DNA of 64,000 nt from Anabaena sp. 4-3 (GTDB lineage Bacteria; Cyanobacteriota; Cyanobacteriia; Cyanobacteriales; Nostocaceae). Every line of letters begins with the position of its first letter. Within the stretch, counting starts at the first letter, position 1. The DNA lies in NCBI RefSeq assembly GCF_001597745.1, contig NZ_LUHJ01000042.1, positions 62,001 to 126,000 of the forward strand, written 5' to 3'. Below, piece after piece: positions 53,022-62,826 of this stretch. A program made the translations under genes and the position numbers. The notes beneath the pieces were generated by a model. The model was not told the origin of the DNA. It did not search any database and saw nothing but the letters and a program-made list of their open reading frames with translations.

Positions 53022-53999
53022 TCAAACTTTCTCTAACCACTCGATTGTCTTGGCTTGTTCAGATAATTTTGCATTTCGTTGTCCAGCTGCACGCGCCTTA
53101 GCTGTGAACAGACTAATGGGAGTATTTAATAAATCTATCAATGAAGTTTGACCGGCGATCGCCTTGACACTATCCCGTGGTAATTCTTTCAATAACCAAC
53201 GTAATAAACGGTAGCTGATATCTGGAAGTTTCATCTCTGGCATTAACGCTACACCATGTAATTCGTGTAAATAGCGATTTGAGCGTCCATAGCGTCGCCA
53301 TTGACTGGCTAATTCTCTCAGTGTAGTGCGGTGGTGGTGCTGAACGATCGCCTCTGGGGCAAATTCTAAACGTCCAATATTTTTTTGTAGAATCCGCCAG
53401 CAAATATCTGCATCACCGCCAGTAGTCAGATAGGGACGAAATAAACCGACTGTTGCTAATGCAGTGCGACGAATTGCTAAATTAGCAGTTTGACCGTAGG
53501 GACAAAAGGGATGGGCTAGGGTATGCTTTTGAGATAAAGTTTCTTGACGCTCTGCGTGTTGTTCTAGGAGCGTATGACCGGGTAGTGCGGTGATTTCTCC
53601 GGCCACAATCACCACATCTGGAGCAATAAACGGCTGAATTAATGATGTGAGCCATTGGGGTTGGGGACGACAATCAGCGTCTGTAAACGCCAAAATCTCA
53701 CCCACAGCCGCACGGATACCAGTATTACGGGCTGCATAAGAGCTTTGAATGTGGTTTTCGCTGAAGGGGCGAATGGTAATTGGGGAATTAGCGGCAGATG
53801 TTTTGAGATAGTCAAGGGTGCGATCGCTACTGTTATTATCTACCAGCAGGTATTCTACCCTATCTTTTGGGTAGGTTTGAGACACCAGACAGTTAATTAA
53901 CTCTGGTAAATCTGCCGCACCATTATAAATAGGAACAACCACCGATACCATTGGCAAGAAATTGCTGGCGGTGGTTGTATCAATTTCCTGATAGTTCAT
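53022..53999 (-). CDS. Family 2 glycosyltransferase
   Basis: 325 residues, GT-A fold: MVSVVVPIYNGAADL (residues 17-31), the nucleotide-binding LLVDNNSSDRTLDYL, the DxD-equivalent FTDADCRP (about 107-114) and a later GGDADICWRI. No transmembrane segment, though the C-terminal 60 residues are helical and basic. It should transfer a sugar from a nucleotide sugar to an envelope polysaccharide or lipid; the substrate is unknown. It is 56 bp upstream of, and co-directional with, the response regulator. Confidence 0.92.
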   Translation of the reverse strand: MNYQEIDTTTASNFLPMVSVVVPIYNGAADLPELINCLVSQTYPKDRVEYLLVDNNSSDRTLDYLKTSAANSPITIRPFSENHIQSSYAARNTGIRAAVGEILAFTDADCRPQPQWLTSLIQPFIAPDVVIVAGEITALPGHTLLEQHAERQETLSQKHTLAHPFCPYGQTANLAIRRTALATVGLFRPYLTTGGDADICWRILQKNIGRLEFAPEAIVQHHHRTTLRELASQWRRYGRSNRYLHELHGVALMPEMKLPDISYRLLRWLLKELPRDSVKAIAGQTSLIDLLNTPISLFTAKARAAGQRNAKLSEQAKTIEWLEKV

Positions 54000-54177
54000 A
54001 GTGCCTGTGATTGTGGAGCAAAGGGAAGGGTGCAGGGGTGCAGGGGTGCAGAGGGGAAAAATCCCGTACCCAGTACCCAGTCCCTAGTATTCCCATCCAC
54101 AATCAGATATTAGTCAAGTCAGGCTGGTAATAACTGAGAATACTGATATTGGAACACCTGATCACAAAATTTAACTT

Positions 54178-55515
54178 TTAAAATTTCCAGTCGTTGATAC
54201 CAACACTCAAGGATTGAGAGGGCTGATTGAATGGAGGTTGGGCAAAGTTGTTATTAGATAAAACAGCGATCGCCCGACTATATTGAGGATCATTCTGAGT
54301 ACCAATCAGACTGGGATTAGTTGCTAACTGACGCTCTTGGGCTTCTGTTAACTCTAATTTAATATCTGGGATAATTCCCTTTTTATTGATATCTGTGCCA
54401 TTGGGGGTGTAATAGTGAGCAATAGTCACCGCCAAGCCAGAACCATCTGAGAGTTCATGCACTGACTGTACCAAAGCTTTGCCAAAGGTTTGAGAGCCGA
54501 TGACTACTGCTCGCTTATTATCCTTAAGCGCACCTGTGAGAATTTCACTAGCACTCGCTGAATTACCATCTACCAAGATTGCTAAAGGCAGTTTTGTCAA
54601 AGCGGTGCGATTAGCTCTAGTATTTTCGTTGACTCCCTTACGATTCACTGTGCGGACAATCCTACCGTCATCTAACCACATCCGAGCAATTTCAATACTC
54701 GCCTGTAATAAACCGCCAGGATTACCACGTAAATCTAAAACGAAGGCATCTACTTTTTTCCCGTTCAAATCCCGGATAGCTCGGCGCATTTGATCTGCGG
54801 CGTGCGCGCTAAACTCACGCAAACGAATGTAACCAATGCGACGATTTCCTTCTTGTTTGACTGTCGCACTGACTGTTGGCACTTCAATATTTGCCCTTGT
54901 CAGTTGCACATCAAAGCTACTACTTCCTTTACGTCCTAACCGAAGTGTAATGTTACTACCTGCCTTGCCGCGAATTAATTTGGAGGCATCATCTATTTTC
55001 ATTTGCTGAGTAGATTTGCCATCAATAGCCAAAATTTCATCGCCTGCTTTAATTCCCGCCTTTAAAGCTGGGGAGTTTTCTATGGTTTCTACAACTGTCA
55101 AACGCTTGGTTTGTTCATTGATTTCCATGCGAATCCCAATCCCAGACACTTCCCCAGAAGTTTGATTAGTTAAGACTTCAAACTGTTTCGGATCTAGGAA
55201 GCGTGTATATGGGTCATTTAACTGTTGTAGAGCTTCACGAATCGCTACATAAGCCTCTTCTTTAGATGAATATTCTTTACTTAATAGGCTTTGCCTTATT
55301 GCTAGCCAATCTTTTTGATTAAAGTTGCCGTCAACATATTCACTATTTACTATTTGCCACACTTGGTCAACTAATGCTTTAGGACTGTCTTGTAAGGCAG
55401 CGTGAACACTACGAGTCCAAGCAGAGCCAAATACAGAGACAGAGGCAGTTGTGGCGATCGCTCCTCCAATTAGGGCTACTTGCAGGGGCGAGTGAAGTTT
55501 CGCAGATTGGTTCAT
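54178..55515 (-). CDS. C-terminal processing peptidase (S41 family, CtpB/CtpA-type)
   Basis: 445 residues from ATG 55515; 14 more codons upstream are open but the signal sequence begins here (MNQSAKLHSPLQVALIGGAIATTASVSVFGSAW). A PDZ domain covers about 105-190 (GIGIRMEINEQTKRLTVVETIENSPALKAG). Catalytic Ser is in GNSASASEILTGAL and Lys in FGKALVQSV, about 25 residues apart. These periplasmic/lumenal proteases remove C-terminal tails; CtpA matures the D1 protein. Which paralogue this is cannot be settled by eye. Confidence 0.92.
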   Translation of the reverse strand: MNQSAKLHSPLQVALIGGAIATTASVSVFGSAWTRSVHAALQDSPKALVDQVWQIVNSEYVDGNFNQKDWLAIRQSLLSKEYSSKEEAYVAIREALQQLNDPYTRFLDPKQFEVLTNQTSGEVSGIGIRMEINEQTKRLTVVETIENSPALKAGIKAGDEILAIDGKSTQQMKIDDASKLIRGKAGSNITLRLGRKGSSSFDVQLTRANIEVPTVSATVKQEGNRRIGYIRLREFSAHAADQMRRAIRDLNGKKVDAFVLDLRGNPGGLLQASIEIARMWLDDGRIVRTVNRKGVNENTRANRTALTKLPLAILVDGNSASASEILTGALKDNKRAVVIGSQTFGKALVQSVHELSDGSGLAVTIAHYYTPNGTDINKKGIIPDIKLELTEAQERQLATNPSLIGTQNDPQYSRAIAVLSNNNFAQPPFNQPSQSLSVGINDWKF

Positions 55516-55839
55516 GTATATCAGCAGGGATTTACGATGTTGTTGACAGTTTAGCAATCAGGCTTTTGAGAAATTCTTAAGTTTTTATACTCATTTTTTT
55601 AGCTAGGCTTCTTTCATCATCTTACCCTTTCAATTATGCTAAAATTTTGCATTAATTTATCAAACAAACCGTATCTGGATTTGCTAATTCTTTGTTAGTC
55701 TAATCTAACACTGTGACAATAGTGTGACAGTTGTGCAACTGTCTTATTTCCTCCATATATTAATTCTATAAGATAGCATTTCGTTGGCTCAAGTGTGGGT
55801 CTTTCGTTACTGCAATCAGCAGGTTTTTTGTCTTATGTT

Positions 55840-56538
55840 ATGAGACGTAAATTTACCAAAAATTTATCAATTAAACCTGGTAGCAAATGCCGCAAACCGT
55901 TGCAGTTGTTACAAAAATCAGCTTGGGTTTTATGCCTATTGTTGGCAAGTTGGTTAATTGTCACCACTATAAACCTAGTTGTCGCCTCTTCCCAGCCAGT
56001 GGATGCCTTTTTTGTCCTGGGTGGCAGTATTCGCCGTGAAATTTATATTGCCCAAACAGCCAAAGAAAATCCACAAATCCCTATTTTAATTTCTCAAGGT
56101 TCTCCCGACCCATGTATATGGCTAATTTTTCAACGAGAAGCAACAGATTTGCAAAACGTGTGGCTAGAAAAATGTGCTAATTCTACCTTTGGAAATTTCT
56201 ATTACGGAATTCCGATTTTACGCAGATGGGGAGTACACAAAGTCAAACTGATTACTTCCCCAACTCACTTACCTCGCGCTCAATGGATGGCGCAGATTCT
56301 CTTAGGCTCTCATGGGATTTGGGTTGAATTCGATATTGTTCAGGAAACAGGTATTCCTGGTAATTACGAGTCTGCTTTAAAAACGGCACTAGACATAATA
56401 CGTAGTTTATTATGGGCGGTTGTCAGTCAAATCATTCAACCCTCATGTACAAATGTCACCAAACTTACTGATGTAAATATGCCAGCGTGGGAAAGTCGAG
56501 GCTTTAAATGTGAACGTCAGGGAGGTTTGGGAAGATGA
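55840..56538 (+). CDS. DUF218/YdcF-family membrane protein
   Basis: 232 residues from ATG 55840; a GTG at 55795 would add 15 residues. One TM segment (SAWVLCLLLASWLIVTTINLV, about 28-48) precedes a DUF218 domain: VDAFFVLGGSIRREI, LISQGSPDPC and KVKLITSPTHLPRAQWMA. The family (SanA/ElyC/YdcF) acts in envelope precursor metabolism or is of unknown function. It may face the periplasm. It converges on the Spy-like gene with 12 bp between the stops. Confidence 0.85.
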   Translation: MRRKFTKNLSIKPGSKCRKPLQLLQKSAWVLCLLLASWLIVTTINLVVASSQPVDAFFVLGGSIRREIYIAQTAKENPQIPILISQGSPDPCIWLIFQREATDLQNVWLEKCANSTFGNFYYGIPILRRWGVHKVKLITSPTHLPRAQWMAQILLGSHGIWVEFDIVQETGIPGNYESALKTALDIIRSLLWAVVSQIIQPSCTNVTKLTDVNMPAWESRGFKCERQGGLGR

Positions 56539-56550
56539 ATACCTTGCGGT

Positions 56551-56976
56551 TTAATTGGGCAGGGAATATCGGGCTAAAGTTGCCTGAAGTTTCAATGTAG
56601 TTAATTGCTCTATAGCCTGGATTAATTGCTGCTGTTCTGGTGCTAACTCTAGTTGTCTCAAAGCTTGATTGAGGTTATTACCAGAATGGATTTTTTGTTG
56701 CAGTTGAGTGCGTTGGGTTGAATTTAAAACGGCTGAGATGTCTTTATTGCGGCGTTGCAGTATAGCTTGGAGTTGTTGACGCTGCAACGGAGTCAAATCC
56801 AACTTAGACAAATCAGGGTAGTGATTAACAACATTGACAACAGGGGCAATAATTGGCTGAGAGAGGAGTTGAAATCTAAAAGGTGCTGCCAAGGCAACAC
56901 TCGGCATCAGTAGAACTAGGGCAAGAGTGGCAGCTATTAGGGGCAAAGATAGCCACTTTGGAAAGTTGATTGCCAT
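56551..56976 (-). CDS. Exported protein with LTxxQ-like helices (Spy/CpxP-like)
   Basis: 141 residues. A signal peptide (LSLPLIAATLALVLLMPSVALAAP, cleaved near ALA-AP) leads to an Arg/Gln-rich helical domain with LDLTPLQRQQLQAIL, LNSTQRTQLQQKI and LELAPEQQQLIQAIEQL, which resemble the LTxxQ repeats of periplasmic Spy/CpxP chaperones. The resemblance is limited, so a different helical periplasmic protein is possible. Confidence 0.75.
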   Translation of the reverse strand: MAINFPKWLSLPLIAATLALVLLMPSVALAAPFRFQLLSQPIIAPVVNVVNHYPDLSKLDLTPLQRQQLQAILQRRNKDISAVLNSTQRTQLQQKIHSGNNLNQALRQLELAPEQQQLIQAIEQLTTLKLQATLARYSLPN

Positions 56977-56984
56977 ATTTAGCA

Positions 56985-57240
56985 GTTTCCAGGGGGAGAT
57001 GAGGAAGATGAGGGGGATGAGGGGGATGTAGCTTGCTTCTCTTACGAGACGCTACCGCGTTCTCTACGAGACGCTACGCGAACGCGTAGCGTCTCCGTAG
57101 GATTCACCCGCAGGGTGGGAGATGAGGGAGAAGGAAGAAGCAGGGGGGCAGGGGAGTAGGGGAGATGAGGGAGATGAGAAAGCAGGGGGCAGGGGGAGAA
57201 GACTTTTACCCAGTCAACAGTCAACAGTCAACCATCAACA
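56985..57240. repeat. Block of dispersed repeats
   Basis: GGGGGATGAGGGGGATGAGG tracts (about 56993-57030), a palindromic GAGACGCTACGCG/CGCGTAGCGTCTC (about 57066-57095) and GCAGGGGGCAGGG and CAGTCAACAGTCAACAGTC (about 57182-57235) fill the 265 bp between two minus-strand genes. Confidence 0.7.
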
Positions 57241-57241
57241 A

Positions 57242-58204
57242 CTACTCTGATTTTTTGATTCTGTCAATTTCTTGGCGTAATTCTGCGATTTGACGGCGCA
57301 AAATGTCGGCTTCGGTTTCTGGGGTTTGGGAGGCTACATCGACTGCGCCGGAAGCGGGCGATCGCTGATAATTACCCCGGCGAATTTCTTGATATTCTGA
57401 TGATGTTGCCCATTGGCGTAAATACTGCACTCTTTCCACCGGGAAAGGATGACTCAACATCATGCCCTGTCCGCCGTTGTACATTAAGAATTTATACACT
57501 TGATTTAGCCCATCTTCGTCTAATGCCTGATAGGTTTCTGACTGCTTGATAAATTCTTGTAAACTACATTCGTTCATATATTGGCTACTACCGCCAGAAA
57601 CCTTCATCATCGAAGACATGACGGTATTTAAGTCATCTATCACCAAAAAAGCTGCTCTATCTGCGGATAACTCAGCTTTTCGCCGCCATTCAAAAAAAGC
57701 GTAAATCAAGGCTTGAGACACCAAGTTACCAATGCCCAAGGTTAAGTCACCTAGTGCAGAAGCGGCACCCATCGCCCACATCGCCATTTGAATTAAAATA
57801 GTATGACCACATTTAATATGCCCCAGTTCATGGGCTAGCACCGCCCTAATTTCGGCTTCATTTAGTAAGTCTAGTATCCCTGTATTGATCACTATGTAAG
57901 GATGCTCTTGGCCGAGGGCATAGCTATTTGCTTGGGGATTTTGTGCAACAAACAGTGTGGGTTCGGGATAAATGTCCAAATCCCTGACACATTCACGAAA
58001 CATCTGGTAAATAGTGGAATATTGACGCGGCCCGACTTGGATGGTGTTGCCCATGAGATAGACTAACTGAGGGCGTTCGTAGAAAAATTCCACAAATTTA
58101 CGAGCGATGAGATCAAATCCCGGTAAACTGCGTAAAGCTTGCTCGGCTTGGCTATCCAGTGGATGGCGAAAGGCTTCGCTGGAGATTCCTGTGTAAGTTG
58201 GCAT
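57242..58204 (-). CDS. M48-family zinc metalloprotease
   Basis: 320 residues. The zinc-binding motif is AVLAHELGHIKCGH (HExxH, about residue 131), the third ligand Glu is in RRKAELSADRAA (about 185), and two hydrophobic segments (IQMAMWAMGAASALGDL and IGNLVSQALIYAFFEW) flank them, as in HtpX-like membrane proteases. The C-terminal 35 residues form a coiled coil (LRRQIAELRQEIDRIKKS). It probably degrades damaged membrane proteins. Confidence 0.93.
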   Translation of the reverse strand: MPTYTGISSEAFRHPLDSQAEQALRSLPGFDLIARKFVEFFYERPQLVYLMGNTIQVGPRQYSTIYQMFRECVRDLDIYPEPTLFVAQNPQANSYALGQEHPYIVINTGILDLLNEAEIRAVLAHELGHIKCGHTILIQMAMWAMGAASALGDLTLGIGNLVSQALIYAFFEWRRKAELSADRAAFLVIDDLNTVMSSMMKVSGGSSQYMNECSLQEFIKQSETYQALDEDGLNQVYKFLMYNGGQGMMLSHPFPVERVQYLRQWATSSEYQEIRRGNYQRSPASGAVDVASQTPETEADILRRQIAELRQEIDRIKKSE

Positions 58205-58344
58205 AATTTAGGATATTCAGTCAGTGAAGATGAATCAGTGGTAGTTGTCATTAATGGGCTGAAGAACTAACAACCCCCAAATGACAACATAATAGAAATG
58301 GGGCTATTGGCAGTAAACGACATTTTGTATGGGATTTTAAGTGT

Positions 58345-59892
58345 GTGATTGAGGCAGAAGTCCATTTGTCATTACATAACTTCCTGCGATCGCAAGCGGG
58401 TTTCCCTTCCTGGCCCCATCACTTAACGATGGCACGGTTGGTAGCACGGGCTTTACGTTTGGGACGTAGTGCGTTAATTCAAGTCGGCGCGGTTTGCGGC
58501 TATCAAGGGCTGTACCGCACCAGTTTTGTAGCATCTGCTTTGATGTGGCCGGGGGCTGTAATCATTGTAGCCACGGAAGCAGTACAACAACGGCTATTGC
58601 GGGTGGAAATTCCTCGCCTACAGCAATGGCTGCAAGCTAACAAACCAATTAGAACCGGTGACACTTGGCCTGGTTCTGAGTTCCAAGGAATACTTCTCAC
58701 TTCTCCGCAAGCTTGGTTAAAACGACAGCTGACAGATGCTGATGATTTTCCCCCAGGCATACCTACGATTATTGATGGAGTAGATGATTTGGAAGATTGG
58801 GTACGTGATCAACTTACCCAAACTCTTCAACCCCAAGACTGGGATGAACTCATCTTGGCTTGTCCTCAGCAAGCCGAGACAATTCGCACCGCCAGGGCGC
58901 AACTGACACAGGAATTATTCAAGCATCCGCCTAACCCCTACGAATGCTATTTAATTTCGCACTCAGAAGCGGATATCTTTCAACATCTGTGTGCGGTGTT
59001 AACCTCAGTCGAAGGTTTACCACAAGTGTGGCAAAAATTCTGTAAAGAATTTTCACAAGTCAACGATGATTCAGCCGTGCCTTTGTTCTGGGCGACTATT
59101 GCCCGTCGTCAAGGTTTATTTTCTCTGCACTACGCACCAATTGAGTTAGCTGCCAGTCTCGCACCGATTTGGCAACGGCAACCAGTAGTATTAATTGGTA
59201 GTGCTTTAGAGCCAGAAACAGAGGCTCCTTTATTCCGTCAACGTTTGGGTTTAGAAGATGTAACTTGCTTGAAATTTGCCTCTGATAGCCAATCAGAAGC
59301 GATTCAACTTTACATTCCTTACCAATTGCCCCTACCCAATACGCCGGAATTTCAAGCAGCATTTATTCATAAGGTGCGGACGCTGGTATGTCTTTCTGCG
59401 ACAGCACCAGGGCTAACCTTGTTATTGGTGGGGGATGTGCCACTGAAGGCGCAAGTGGGAGCAATTCTCGCCGCCGAGTTTGGTTCACGGGTGCAGGTAG
59501 AAAAAACCTGTTTAGATGAAAACGGCATTTTGGTGAGTGGTTGGGAGTTTTGGCGAGAACATCAAGGAGTATTACCAGCACCGCAATTGTTAATTATTGC
59601 AACTTTACCTTTACCATCTTTAGAACATCCCCTGGTAGCTGGTAGGGTAGCTCATTATAAGCGATCGCATCAAGATTGGTTTCGGCTATATCTCCTACCC
59701 ACAGCTTTGAATGAATTGCAACGAGCAGTAGCCCCTGTGCGCGAAAATCAAGGTATTGTGGCTTTACTAGATAGTCGTGTGATCAACCGTAGCTATGGCT
59801 CTCAAGTTCTAGCAGCCTTAAGTCCTTTAGCACGAATTAACTATCTTGATCCAAGTCTGTTTGCTCATAACAATGAAGAAAATTCTGCTTAG
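58345..59892 (+). CDS. XPD/DinG-like helicase-family protein with degenerate ATPase site
   Basis: 515 residues from a GTG start (MIEAEVHLSLHNFLRSQ). The family layout is that of cyanobacterial DinG/XPD-like proteins: WPHHLTMARLVARALRLGRS, a Walker A position that reads GAVCGYQGLYRTS, a Walker B/DExH position IIDGVDDLED, and a C-terminal motif VI region RENQGIVALLDSRVINRSYGSQ. The GKT and DEAH residues are therefore missing. The four Fe-S cysteines of XPD are not visible either. It may be a non-catalytic partner or an inactive paralogue. Confidence 0.8.
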   Translation: MIEAEVHLSLHNFLRSQAGFPSWPHHLTMARLVARALRLGRSALIQVGAVCGYQGLYRTSFVASALMWPGAVIIVATEAVQQRLLRVEIPRLQQWLQANKPIRTGDTWPGSEFQGILLTSPQAWLKRQLTDADDFPPGIPTIIDGVDDLEDWVRDQLTQTLQPQDWDELILACPQQAETIRTARAQLTQELFKHPPNPYECYLISHSEADIFQHLCAVLTSVEGLPQVWQKFCKEFSQVNDDSAVPLFWATIARRQGLFSLHYAPIELAASLAPIWQRQPVVLIGSALEPETEAPLFRQRLGLEDVTCLKFASDSQSEAIQLYIPYQLPLPNTPEFQAAFIHKVRTLVCLSATAPGLTLLLVGDVPLKAQVGAILAAEFGSRVQVEKTCLDENGILVSGWEFWREHQGVLPAPQLLIIATLPLPSLEHPLVAGRVAHYKRSHQDWFRLYLLPTALNELQRAVAPVRENQGIVALLDSRVINRSYGSQVLAALSPLARINYLDPSLFAHNNEENSA

Positions 59893-60007
59893 GATGTAGC
59901 ACCACCTCAAAGCCACAAAATCAGAGCTTTAAAAACTCGTCAAAATTTAATCGAGAAGCATTAAAGTGGATTTAGAGTTGAACTTTTGAACTGCAAATTA
60001 CTAAATT

Positions 60008-60223
60008 ATGGGTGAAGCAAAACGTCGCAAAGCCACAATGGGAGAAAATTACGGTCAAGATCCGCGAATCTTACCTTGGGTTCCCATCACTAAAAGCCAA
60101 GCTGAATTATTTGTGAGTTTGACTACTCGCGGAGCCTGGATTGGTATTGGTGTGATGGTTGTTGTGTGGTTAACAGTTCGTTTCATCGGGCCTGCCTTCG
60201 GTTGGTGGCAAGTTGTTGCATAA
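60008..60223 (+). CDS. DUF2839 membrane protein
   Basis: 71 residues. A cytoplasmic GEAKRRKATMGENYG start is followed by a TM segment (GAWIGIGVMVVVWLTVRFI). It matches the cyanobacterial DUF2839 family by length and the starting GEAKRRK motif, as I remember it. The function is unknown. A hairpin (60280-60300) follows 57 bp after the stop. Confidence 0.8.
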   Translation: MGEAKRRKATMGENYGQDPRILPWVPITKSQAELFVSLTTRGAWIGIGVMVVVWLTVRFIGPAFGWWQVVA

Positions 60224-60279
60224 AAATTTTAAAAGTGTTTCAACCTAAGTTTGTAAAAATTCTTATCTATCTCTGGACT

Positions 60280-60310
60280 GTTAGGCTAATCAAGCCTAAC
60301 CTATTTTCCA
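60280..60310 (+). terminator. Possible terminator after the DUF2839 gene
   Basis: GTTAGGCT (60280-60287), a 5-nt loop, and AGCCTAAC (60293-60300) form an 8-bp stem followed by CTATTTTCC. The U-tract is weak. Confidence 0.45.
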
Positions 60311-61568
60311 TACTTAGGTTGAATGTTTCATGCTCAAAAATTGAGGAGCGTGAAGCCAGCCCAGTGGTATTTACTTAACTTGTGCCAATAGTCGCAAGTT
60401 AGTTTATCTTCCATCCGATAGAAGATATCAACGTAAATTCAGGAGGAATATAAGCTTACTAAGCTAGGATAATCATCCAATTTATAGTTGAGTATATTTT
60501 GGAGACTCTCACCCTAGTTTGGCATATCGATCAGCATCATTCAGGGTGGTTATTACCAGTTGTTTTGCAGCCATGATCAATTGAGTAAACATTAATTAAT
60601 TATGATTGCAGTTTATGTCGAAACCAGAAAACTTACTCAACATTGATGTGACTGCATAGAGCGGCTAAAGCTTTAGTGTTTCATTGGTTTGACACCAATT
60701 TTGTCGTTGCGTAAACAAGGCTACTATTTATTTATAACCCGCGCTAGAGTAGCCAGCTTTCAATATTCAATATGATGGTCGGCTATCAGAGTTTTTTGAA
60801 GAAACTTGTGTGCAACTTGGAGGATAATTAAATCTAATCTATTCTATAGAGTTTAATTATAGATTCTCTGTGGAATTAAAGCGCATTCTGGCAATGGCAG
60901 CCTCAGATTACCGCAATGGCAAGATAATGATTCTGAGTATGATCATGGGTGGTGTTGAGTTTCTAGAAATTTTAGTAGTAGTGGCTTTTGCCTCCAATTG
61001 AGGATTTCGTGTAAGTTGTTAGCAAAACTACTGATGACTGGCAAAGCTCAAACTAGCAACTCAGCAACCTGGCCCATTCACTTGATATCTTGAGGAGGTG
61101 TGTGTTGGATGTACCAAAATCACGGGGTAAAATAACTCTCACTCAAGAAAAATGTATCTTTTCTGGCATAACAAGTCTACAGTAAACGGCAAAACTAGCT
61201 GACATCTGTGAGCATTACCCAAATTGGATGTATGTTACCCAGGAATTGCCATCCGTGGTTTTCCAGTGGTTGACGAATACCTAGCTTGAGTTAAGCTGAG
61301 AGCGATCGCTGTTACGAACAATTACACAAGACAGAGTTTTGTCACAAAAATCATCATTTTACTAATTCTATCTGCTCGTTTGATTTGGCAAACTGAATAG
61401 TTTGATACGACAAACAATGAAGTTTTCTCTTACCTTAAGCTAGGTAGCCATTTAACTACCTAATTAGTGTCCGGTTATTGTAATGAATAGTTTACAATAC
61501 CAATGGATGAGAAAACCTAAAGAAAATATAAAAGTGACTCAAATGACTGTGGTGTCTGGAGGACAAAA
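60311..61568. other. Large non-coding stretch
   Basis: About 1.26 kb without a gene of normal size, unusual for this window. It contains AT-rich inverted pieces (AATCTAT...ATAGATT, about 60836-60874), a strong GAGGAGGT (about 61092-61099) not followed by a long ORF, and a 35-codon ORF listed separately. No repeat family or RNA gene is recognised. Confidence 0.5.
60894..61001 (+). CDS. Candidate 35-aa membrane peptide
   Basis: ATG 60894 to TGA 61001 encodes a short polar start (MAASDYRNGK) followed by a hydrophobic run (IMILSMIMGGVEFLEILVVV) that could span a membrane. No strong ribosome-binding site precedes it. It is the only peptide of this type in the large gap. The chance of a random ORF is substantial. 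Confidence 0.25.
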   Translation: MAASDYRNGKIMILSMIMGGVEFLEILVVVAFASN

Positions 61569-61913
61569 GTGTTTCAAAGACTAGCGCATCAACACCGGCA
61601 ATTCGTTCAAGACTTGGTAATGAACCTACAAGCCTTGGCAATTGTACTAGAAAGACGGGGATATCCTGCGTCTTGTTACACCTGTGGCGACCAAATGAAC
61701 AGTGCTTCATTTATGGTGAGTTTGGGAAATAATCACCTCATCCGGTTTTTAGTATCCGACTATGGGATCACCTGGACAGAGATGCGGGATGATCGGGAAT
61801 TAATGAAATTAGAAGGTGCAGAAGCTATTCACCAACTACAAGAGCTAGCGAATCTTGTCAAGCAACCTACACCAGTGATTGCTGGTAGTAAAGTTTTGGC
61901 AAAAAGAGGTTAA
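61569..61913 (+). CDS. Conserved cyanobacterial protein (DUF1815-like)
   Basis: 114 residues from a GTG start with TGGAGGACA upstream as ribosome-binding site. The sequence (VQDLVMNLQALAIVLERRGYPASCYTCGDQMNSAS..., then LVSDYGITWTEMRDDRELMKL) resembles the small DUF1815 family as I remember it. It carries a CxxC pair (CYTCGD) that could bind metal or be redox-active. Unknown function. Confidence 0.75.
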   Translation: MFQRLAHQHRQFVQDLVMNLQALAIVLERRGYPASCYTCGDQMNSASFMVSLGNNHLIRFLVSDYGITWTEMRDDRELMKLEGAEAIHQLQELANLVKQPTPVIAGSKVLAKRG

Positions 61914-62223
61914 TTTCGTCTATATTCCTGTCTTGGTGGGTGTGAGTGAAAACTCCTCCAGCAATCGATCTCCTGTCGAGAATCGATTCATTTTTAAGTG
62001 TAAAATTTTATTACCAGAGGATAAACAGCAAACATAATTTTTTTTCCACTTCATTTGAGTTAGCCACAGAATAGGGTGCGTTTCAGGTTGACGAAATGCA
62101 CCCTATGTCTCATCTTATATTGTGCGAAATGCTTAACAGTACCTAAAATACCGGGTTTTTCCAGCATTCATCCCACCCAGTTTTTCAACCTGGTGCAAGA
62201 TGTCGCAGAATGATCATTTCAGC
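61914..62223. other. Intergenic region with a repeat hairpin
   Basis: 310 bp. ATAGGGTGC and GCACCCTAT (62071-62079 and 62098-62106) form a dispersed-repeat hairpin, related to the inner arms of the 123-bp MITE. Positions about 62030-62050 hold a T-rich tract. No gene seen. Confidence 0.5.
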
Positions 62224-62826
62224 CTAATTTGCTACCTCAGCCATTTCAATAACTCGCCCTTCATAATCTTTCACGAGAAAATTGAGCGGTTTTTGGTTAC
62301 GAATCTTGAACTTGAGACCGCGTGTTTCTACTCGCAATAAAATCATCTCTAGGCAGTCACGGTCAAAACAAACATGACGTTGCTGATTTTTAGTACCTAA
62401 ACTAGCTCCAGTAATCACATGTAGTTGGGTATTTTTCTTTAATTGATACCACAGCCCATCATTGCCGTTGTTCATTGTTCTGCCTGACAAGCTAGGACTG
62501 GTGGACATATATAGCGGATCTAACCCCGTTGCGCCTATAGTTTGTTCGTAGTTGTAGTAGTAGTGCAAAGGCACTTCTGCGGCTGGTAAATCTAGCAGCC
62601 CTTCATATAACTGTCGGGCAATTTCTAGATCAGAAACCATTACAGTATAAACTTTGGGCGCGCTGGTGAGAAATAGCCACATAGCACCTGCATAGGCTGC
62701 TAGTAGCATCACCATAATACCTTGGGTAGAAAACAGGCTATCTAGGGGAAGGGAGGGCAAAAAAGAGCCTAAAGTCAAAGGCGCGAGCAGGAACGATATC
62801 ACACTAGCTGCTATAACCATGAACAA
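62224..62826 (-). CDS. Membrane protein with VOC/glyoxalase-like domain
   Basis: 200 residues. Two TM segments (about 2-18 and 35-53) precede a soluble domain with a VYTVMVSDLEIARQLYEGLLDLP strand-helix as in the vicinal oxygen chelate superfamily, then VCFDRDCLEMILLRVE. The fold call is tentative. The gene is a conserved cyanobacterial ORF type; metal-binding residues cannot be defined by eye. Confidence 0.68.
   Translation of the reverse strand: MFMVIAASVISFLLAPLTLGSFLPSLPLDSLFSTQGIMVMLLAAYAGAMWLFLTSAPKVYTVMVSDLEIARQLYEGLLDLPAAEVPLHYYYNYEQTIGATGLDPLYMSTSPSLSGRTMNNGNDGLWYQLKKNTQLHVITGASLGTKNQQRHVCFDRDCLEMILLRVETRGLKFKIRNQKPLNFLVKDYEGRVIEMAEVAN

Noticed and set aside
57042-57224. 60-codon minus-strand ORF
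   Set aside because: It is built entirely from dispersed repeats and simple tracts.
58337-58534. 65-codon minus-strand ORF
   Set aside because: It is antisense to the start of the helicase-like gene.
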